From: Zantedeschia hybrid cultivar
Lineage: Eukaryota; Streptophyta; Magnoliopsida; Alismatales; Araceae
Assembly (NCBI GenBank): GCA_030544215.1
Contig: JARZZO010000011.1
Coordinates: 48,419,587 to 48,483,586, forward strand
Direction of reading: 5' to 3'
Length of the DNA stretch: 64,000 bases
The notes below the pieces were generated by a model. The model was given only the letters and a program-made list of their open reading frames with translations, had not been told where the DNA came from and did not search any database. The translations under genes and the position numbers were made by a program. Of this stretch, positions 59,098 to 64,000 are shown in pieces; position 1 is the stretch's first letter, and each line of letters starts with the position of its first letter.

Positions 59098-59640
59098 AGG
59101 ATTCAGATTGACCCCGCGAGCCTCCTCTTCTTTCCCTCATTCTCGCCTTCACTCTCTCTCTCTTCGCCCTCTCCGCCCTCTCCGACTCTCTTTTCCCCTT
59201 CCCTTCCTCTTCTTCCTCTTCCAATCACTCCATAGCCTCCTTACCTCTCACCTCTACCTCCACCACCTCCTTCGCGGCGTTCCCTTCTCCGGATGGCGGC
59301 CGACGTCCCGGCGGAGTGGCGGCGTCCTCGAGGGTACCGGCGGCGGTCTGCGGTGCGGCGGGTCGGCGGCGAGGAGCTTGGAGGAGTTCAAGAACCGGTA
59401 GGGGGACGAACCTTGCATGTGTTGCTCGTGATTTCCTTGGCGTGGCATGTTATGTTTTGGGTTAGAATGAGCATGTTTAAGGGGTTTTCTTGTGGGAATG
59501 GCCGTGCTCGTGAACGTGGATTTGTAGCATGCTAGAAGTAGTTGATTTCCCTATCTTCCCCCTTCTGTTTTGGGGCATTTTCGGGGTGTTTGGGGTTAAG
59601 GAGAAACCCTCGGGTTGAACCAGGAAACCAGGTTTCTGGC

Positions 59641-60000
59641 GCTAAACGGCGTCGTGCCTGGTCGACGCCTTTTAGAAGGACGTCAGGGCAGTACGACGCC
59701 TTTTAGGGCAGAAACCTCCCTCTTCGAGGTTTCACGAGTTAGGGGTTCTGGCGCTAAATGACGTCATGTATGGACGACTCCTTTCAGAAGGACGTCGGGC
59801 CATCATGACGCCATTTAGGCAGGAAATCACCCTGACTGAGGGTCTGCAAATCTGGAATTTCGGTGTGAATGGCGTCTGAGAGCTCTGTCGCGTTTCAAAC
59901 GGCGGCTTCCCTGGTGGATGCGTTTTAAGGAATAATCTGTCTTTAAATGAACCTGTTTCAGGAGCTTGAATGGCGTCGACCTCGGTCGACGCGATTCAAG
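59641..60000 (+). repeat. Dyad array 2 in the G3 LTR (about 7 copies)
   Basis: Copies at about 59641-59675, 59676-59707, 59751-59786, 59787-59819, 59867-59897, 59897-59937 and 59968-60000. Several are set in back-to-back pairs sharing a GAAGGACGTC junction. The one at 59968 has arms AATGGCGTCGAC/GTCGACGCGATT. Confidence 0.85.
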
Positions 60001-61388
60001 ACAGAACTGCATAAACCCTGATTTTTAACATATGTTTCACTGTTGGATGGTTCAATGCATGCTTTAAGCTGTACGCTGAGACGGAGGTTTACTGTGCGAG
60101 TGGAATCATGGTACATGTGTGTATGTGCTTATGCGAATATGAAATCGGAATAACTGTGGTTTACGTTTGTCACCATGGACCGATGGGGACAGGGTCATGG
60201 TGTCTGTGAGGCATTGTGCCGTACCGGTGGGGGAGTGGTACATGTTGTGTTTTACCTTTGGCTGAGGGAAGTAGAACCACTTTGAGCCCGTCGGGCCGGA
60301 GTAGCCGGTTTGCTATCCGAGGGGTTGCTGTTTGGTCTCAACGGGTCGGGGTTTTCCCTGTTTGTCGTGGCAGCTTCCGGCGCGTTTCTTGCTGTGGAGC
60401 TGGTTGTGGTACTGTTGGAGTTGTTTTACCCCCTGTAGCCACTGGGCCTGATGTGACCTTTGATCAAGGTTACGAGTGGTACCCTTAGCCCTTTGGCCTG
60501 ACGCAGCTCGGTAGGTTAGGGTTGTGGGTAGTTCCTGTAGCTTCGGCTTGACGGGGGTTCGCCGGTCCCCAGGGCCCTCCTGAAGCGCTGAGGCCTAGCG
60601 TGGAGGCAATCCGGACGGTAGGACAGTAGTCTAGACTGCTTGTGTGCACACGTAGCTGGCAGTAGCGGTACACTGGTTCCAGCTAGTCCTAGTTTGACTC
60701 ACTGCCTCACCCTACAGTGCCCCGGAACACTGTAGGGGTGGACAGGCGTGAGTAGTGGTGGTAGTGTTGGGAGGCGACGTTTGACTGCGGTCGACAGTGT
60801 GGTTCAGTCGCGTCGTGGACTTTGGCTGTGAGACGTGACTCTGTGTTGGGATCTTCGGGTTACTTAGAATGATTCTTGCTACACTGCTTATCGTACGTTT
60901 CACATCAGAGTTGGGTGCTATGTTTACTGCTTTACTTAACTACCATATATTCCTGTTGTTACACTTGTGGGTGTGTGAGTGGGTGGCAGGGGATCGGATG
61001 ATCCCTACTGAGCCCATTTCTGGTGTGGCTCACTCCCTGCGGTTTCAGGTGTGGACCTCGTGGCGAGCGGAAGCGTGGTGTCTTCTTGGTGTGCGGACCA
61101 GCAGCTGTCTTAGTTCCGGGGTATGCCTCGATGTTGTTGTACCTTCCTTCCGCCTGTACTTATTTAATTCGTTGGACATGTAATTATTGTTGGACTGTAT
61201 ACGGACATTGTTATTTTCCTTTCCTGCGCTCTTGCTTACCTTTGTAGTCCGTTTGATTGTTATATTTAGCCTTGTTTAGCACTTACTCCTCCAGATGTGT
61301 TGCGTGTGATCCGGGTGTGAACCCGCAGTTAATGGGCCGACATCCATTTAGTGACCGGGTCTCCGGTCATAGGATGGCGGGTCGTTAC
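60001..61388 (+). other. Rest of the G3 5' LTR, nothing further recognised
   Basis: GC-moderate LTR sequence with no domain-bearing frame and no further dyads that I could see. The promoter and poly(A) signals could not be placed with confidence. Confidence 0.4.
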
Positions 61389-61391
61389 AGA

Positions 61392-61405
61392 TGGTATCAG
61401 AGCTC
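61392..61405 (+). other. Primer binding site, initiator tRNA-Met type (G3)
   Basis: TGGTATCAGAGCTC starts two bases after the LTR end. Confidence 0.92.
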
Positions 61406-61543
61406 AATCTGGTCGAGTATGTGGTAAACTGGGTTAGATAATATAGTCCAACAATAAGTACGAGTCTGTACAAGCGATGGCTGCTGGTGTAGATTGATAG
61501 GTTTTGACGTGTTTTGGTTCGATTTGCGTGTTGTGGGGCAGCG

Positions 61544-62581
61544 ATGGCGCCGAAGAGGAGAGTTCCATTGGCTCGTGATTCGAGAGCAGATGGTGGTGGT
61601 TCGAGGGCAGAAGGTCATAATGTGGATCGTTTTATGGAAGCTATGATTGGGGCTATGTCTAGATATCAGCAGGGAGATGGAAGTGAGGGGTCCAGTTCCC
61701 GAGGTGGCCAATCCATGGTAGTGGAGCGGTTCTTGAAGCTGAAGCCCCCTTCTTTCACGGGTCAACCTGTTCCAGATGCGGCAGCTCAGTGGGTTAAGGA
61801 AGTGGAGAAGGTGTTTGATGTTCTAGAATGTGCTGAGAGTGACAAGACCTTGTTGGCAACCTACTTGCTGAAGGGCGATGCTTATGATTGGTGGGTTACC
61901 ATCAAGGGGTTGATGTTTCCAGATAGGCCATTGAGAGAGATTCCCTGGGAAGGCTTCGTGAGAGAGTTTAGTGGTCAGTACTTTCCAAGGCACGTTCGTA
62001 GGGCCAAGGAAAGGGAGTTTATGGAATTGGTGCAGGATGATATGTCAGTTCTAGAGTACCAGATGAAATTTGTAGCTCTGGGAAGATTTGCTCCACACAT
62101 ATCTGAGTGTGAGGATCTTAGGACGGAGAAATTTGTAGATGGACTTCGGCATGGTTGGAGGGAGTTTGTGGCGGCCCGTTGTTGTGAAGATTTGGCGTCA
62201 GCAGTTCGGTGCGCGGCAGCAGTGGAGATGCAGTTCCAACACGCGGCAAAGGAATCGGAGCATTCAGCACAAGGGAAGCAGCGGAGCAGGGATAGATCAG
62301 CAGTTTTTTCGTCAGGTGATCCGAGTTCCTTTGAGGTCGAGTTCCAGGAGGTACCTTACGACGAGGATGAGGATGGTTCGGTTCAGCAGATGGAGACAGA
62401 GGTCGGCTGGCAGCAGGAGGCGAGGCGGGACGCTACGGATCGTTGTCCCCGATGTAGCAGGTTTCATGGCAACCGGATATGTCCCTTGATCACGGGTAGC
62501 TGTTTCGCCTGTGGTCGGAAGGGGCATCTCGCGAGGAATTGTCCCCAGAAGAACCAGGCAGGTCAGGAGCCGAGCTGCTAG
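61544..62581 (+). CDS. G3 gag polyprotein (intact, 345 aa)
   Basis: Gag would build the particle that carries the element RNA. I chose the ATG at 61544 (MAPKRRVPLARD) because the frame upstream has no other ATG. The capsid domain follows (KLKPPSFTGQPVPDAAAQW, VFDVLECAESDKTLLATYLL, DAYDWWVTIKG, WEGFVREFSGQYFPRHVRRA, LEYQMKFVALGRFAPHISE). A basic/acidic linker leads to one zinc knuckle, C320-X2-C323-X4-H328-X4-C333 (CFACGRKGHLARNC). It stops 12 residues after the knuckle instead of continuing into protease. The layout is that of chromovirus (Tekay/Del-like) gag; clade is inference. No stop or frameshift interrupts it. Confidence 0.92.
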   Translation: MAPKRRVPLARDSRADGGGSRAEGHNVDRFMEAMIGAMSRYQQGDGSEGSSSRGGQSMVVERFLKLKPPSFTGQPVPDAAAQWVKEVEKVFDVLECAESDKTLLATYLLKGDAYDWWVTIKGLMFPDRPLREIPWEGFVREFSGQYFPRHVRRAKEREFMELVQDDMSVLEYQMKFVALGRFAPHISECEDLRTEKFVDGLRHGWREFVAARCCEDLASAVRCAAAVEMQFQHAAKESEHSAQGKQRSRDRSAVFSSGDPSSFEVEFQEVPYDEDEDGSVQQMETEVGWQQEARRDATDRCPRCSRFHGNRICPLITGSCFACGRKGHLARNCPQKNQAGQEPSC

Positions 62582-62952
62582 TGAGTGTTCGAGGCGTGAT
62601 TGGAGTCGCGTCTCTTTGTGGAGGTCCGATAGGTTGTGCTAGAAGAGCACTTTTATCTTGTCATCTTCAAAGGTGGTTGTGAACTCGTGTGGCACTTGTA
62701 TGTACTTGGGCTTGGTGGAGAATCGTTTCTCGTGCATTATGCGCCTCGCTACTGTGTGGTTATTTTGATCTATCAGCTTTTGTCAGAATTGAGAATCTTA
62801 GTTAACTTGGCGTGAATGTGTTTGGAGCCCTGTGTGGGTGATTGGTGAGAATGATTGTTGTTATTAATGTGTGTCAGCGTGTGATGGTTAGCCGAGCTTT
62901 GCGTTGAGCGGTTGCAAATTTCGAGGACGAAATTCTTTTAAGGGGGGGAGAT
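62582..62952 (+). other. G3 internal-deletion remnant and polypurine tract
   Basis: The 371 bp between gag and the 3' LTR encode no full domain. Only the last codons match a pol end (ANFEDEILLRGGD at about 62917-62955, overlapping the PPT). The polypurine tract AGGGGGGGAGAT is at 62941-62952, directly before the LTR. Confidence 0.8.
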
Positions 62953-64000
62953 TGTAAGGACTGAGGTTTCGGGTTCTGTTTTCGGGTCGGGTTCGGGCCG
63001 GATCCCCTGGTTTGGACCCTGCGGGGTCTTGAGATTTCTGACTGAATGGCGTCAGCACTGCTCGACGCCTTTCAAAAGGCGTCAGGTTGTGTGGACGCCA
63101 TTTAGGTTCGCTTGTTGTTGTGCCACGTGTGCGCCACGTGGGCGGGTTTCGGGCCACGAGAGTACGGCCCCGGTCACATCGTCTGAACGGCGTCCAGGTT
63201 GGCCGACGCGATTCAGACTGTGACCTCTGCGATGTGAGGGTGCGGCGCCAGAGCGTTGTCAGTACGGCCTGTCCTGTCGTCTGAACGGCGTCCACGGTGG
63301 GCGACGCGTTTCAGACCGCTGTCAGTACGGCCCGTCCTGTCAGACTGATAGGCGTCTGCCTCGATCGACGCGTTTTAGTAGGATTCAGATTGACCCCGCG
63401 AGCCTCCTCTTCTTTCCCTCATTCTCGCCTTCACTCTCTCTCTCTTCGCCCTCTCCGCCCTCTCCGACTCTCTTTTCCCCTTCCCTTCCTCTTCTTCCTC
63501 TTCCAATCACTCCATAGCCTCCTTACCTCTCACCTCTACCTCCACCACCTCCTTCGCGGAGTTCCCTTCTCCGGACGGCGGCCGACGTCCCGACGGAGTG
63601 GCGGCGTCCTCGAGGGTACCGGCGGCGGTCTGCGGTGCGGCGGGTCGGCGGCGAGGAGCTTGGAGGAGTTCAAGAACCGGTAGGGGGACGAACCTTGCAT
63701 GTGTTACTCGTGATTTCCTTGGCGTGGCATGTTATGTTTTGGGTTAGAATGAGCATGTTTAGGGGGTTTTCTTGTGGGAATGGCCGTGCTCGTGAACGTG
63801 GATTTGTAGCATGCTGGAAGTAGTTGATTTCCCTATCTTCCCCCTTCTGTTTTGGGGCATTTTCGGGGTGTTTGGGGTTAAGGAGAAACCCTCGGGTTGA
63901 ACCAGGAAATCAGGTTTCTGGCGCTAAACGGCGTCGTGCCTGGTCGACGCCTTTTAGAAGGACGTCAGGGCAGTACGACGCCTTTTAGGGCAGAAACCTC
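62953..64000 (+). repeat. G3 3' LTR (first 1,048 bp; continues beyond window)
   Basis: It begins TGTAAGGACTGAGG after the PPT. It repeats 58671-59718 with 13 substitutions, including dyad array 1 (63044-63379) and the start of array 2 (63923 onward). Confidence 0.95.

Larger units (their letters stand above)
58671..61389 (+). repeat. G3 5' LTR (2,719 bp)
   Basis: TGTAAGGACTGAGG to GGGTCGTTACA. The first 1,048 bases can be compared with the 3' LTR in the window: 13 substitutions and no indels, about 1.2 percent. Frames inside it (for example 59015-59401) are repeated in the 3' LTR and have no recognised domain, so I treat them as noncoding. Confidence 0.95.
58671..64000 (+). mobile_element. 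G3: young gag-only gypsy element (3' end outside window)
   Basis: 5' LTR 58671-61389 (2,719 bp), PBS 61392, an intact gag (61544-62581), a 371 bp remnant, PPT, and 3' LTR from 62953. The whole pol is missing, yet the segment before the PPT still encodes NFEDEILLRGGD, the usual last codons of chromovirus pol, so pol was lost by an internal deletion. It is inserted in copy D RNase H. Movement would need proteins from a full-length relative. Confidence 0.92.

Noticed and set aside
58711..59401. LTR open frames of 60-128 codons (both strands)
   Set aside because: They are repeated in the 3' LTR but have no known domain, and a low-complexity Ser/Leu/Pro composition from CT-rich sequence.
60216..61247. 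Open frames in the second half of the G3 LTR
   Set aside because: No recognised domain, and they lie wholly inside the LTR.
61392..61405. Part of a tRNA gene
   Set aside because: TGGTATCAGAGC here is a retrotransposon PBS complementary to tRNA-Met. No tRNA fold surrounds it.

Overview
This 64 kb window is plant nuclear DNA made almost entirely of nested, mostly decayed LTR retrotransposons around one intact host gene. The gene is a ferric reductase/oxidase of the FRO family on the minus strand (27218-31640, 8 exons, 711 codons by my manual splicing). Its GC-rich third codon positions, together with the PBS types and the Ty1/copia and Ty3/gypsy families present, suggest a flowering plant, probably a commelinid-type monocot. 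I cannot name the species. I see no rRNA, tRNA, CRISPR or bacterial-style gene.

Layout. 1-800: copia-type LTR remnants, head to head. 1171-2250: broken coiled-coil gene with recognisable introns. 2800-3020: T-rich minisatellite. 3774-14309 (minus): decayed Ty3/gypsy element G1 (gag, protease, G-patch, RT, two RNase H domains, integrase, 5' LTR). 14310-18796 (plus) and 18797-25687 (minus): copies A and B of one Ty1/copia family in inverted orientation. 25688-27217: low-feature flank, then FRO. 32166-34395: 5' LTR and gag remnant of Tat-like gypsy element G4, about 525 bp upstream of the FRO start codon. 34396-40305 (plus): G2, a deletion derivative of the G1 family. 40330-49801 (plus): copia copy C, carrying a 1,511 bp solo LTR with a perfect 5 bp target duplication. 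49803-50178: gypsy RT fragment. 50230-51661 (minus): LTR and leader of another element, E. 51663-58670 (plus): copia copy D, cut by G3. 58671-64000 (plus): G3, a young gag-only gypsy element whose two LTRs differ at 13 of 1,048 compared bases; its 3' LTR runs off the window.

A recurring theme is arrays of short inverted repeats (dyads) inside the retrotransposons. (1) The gypsy LTRs carry many copies of an AATGGCGTC ... GACGCCATT dyad, in both the Tat-like G1/G2 family and the chromovirus-like G3. (2) The long copia leader holds an AT-rich array of perfect 8+8 bp dyads with three-base loops, whose arms change in a compensating way. (3) Just upstream of copia gag, four copies of a TTGTG-CTATC-CACAA dyad lie at almost the same spacing in three separate copies. 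The copia family also shares a drastically shortened gag. These arrays are the best candidates here for something undescribed. Any function for them is inference.
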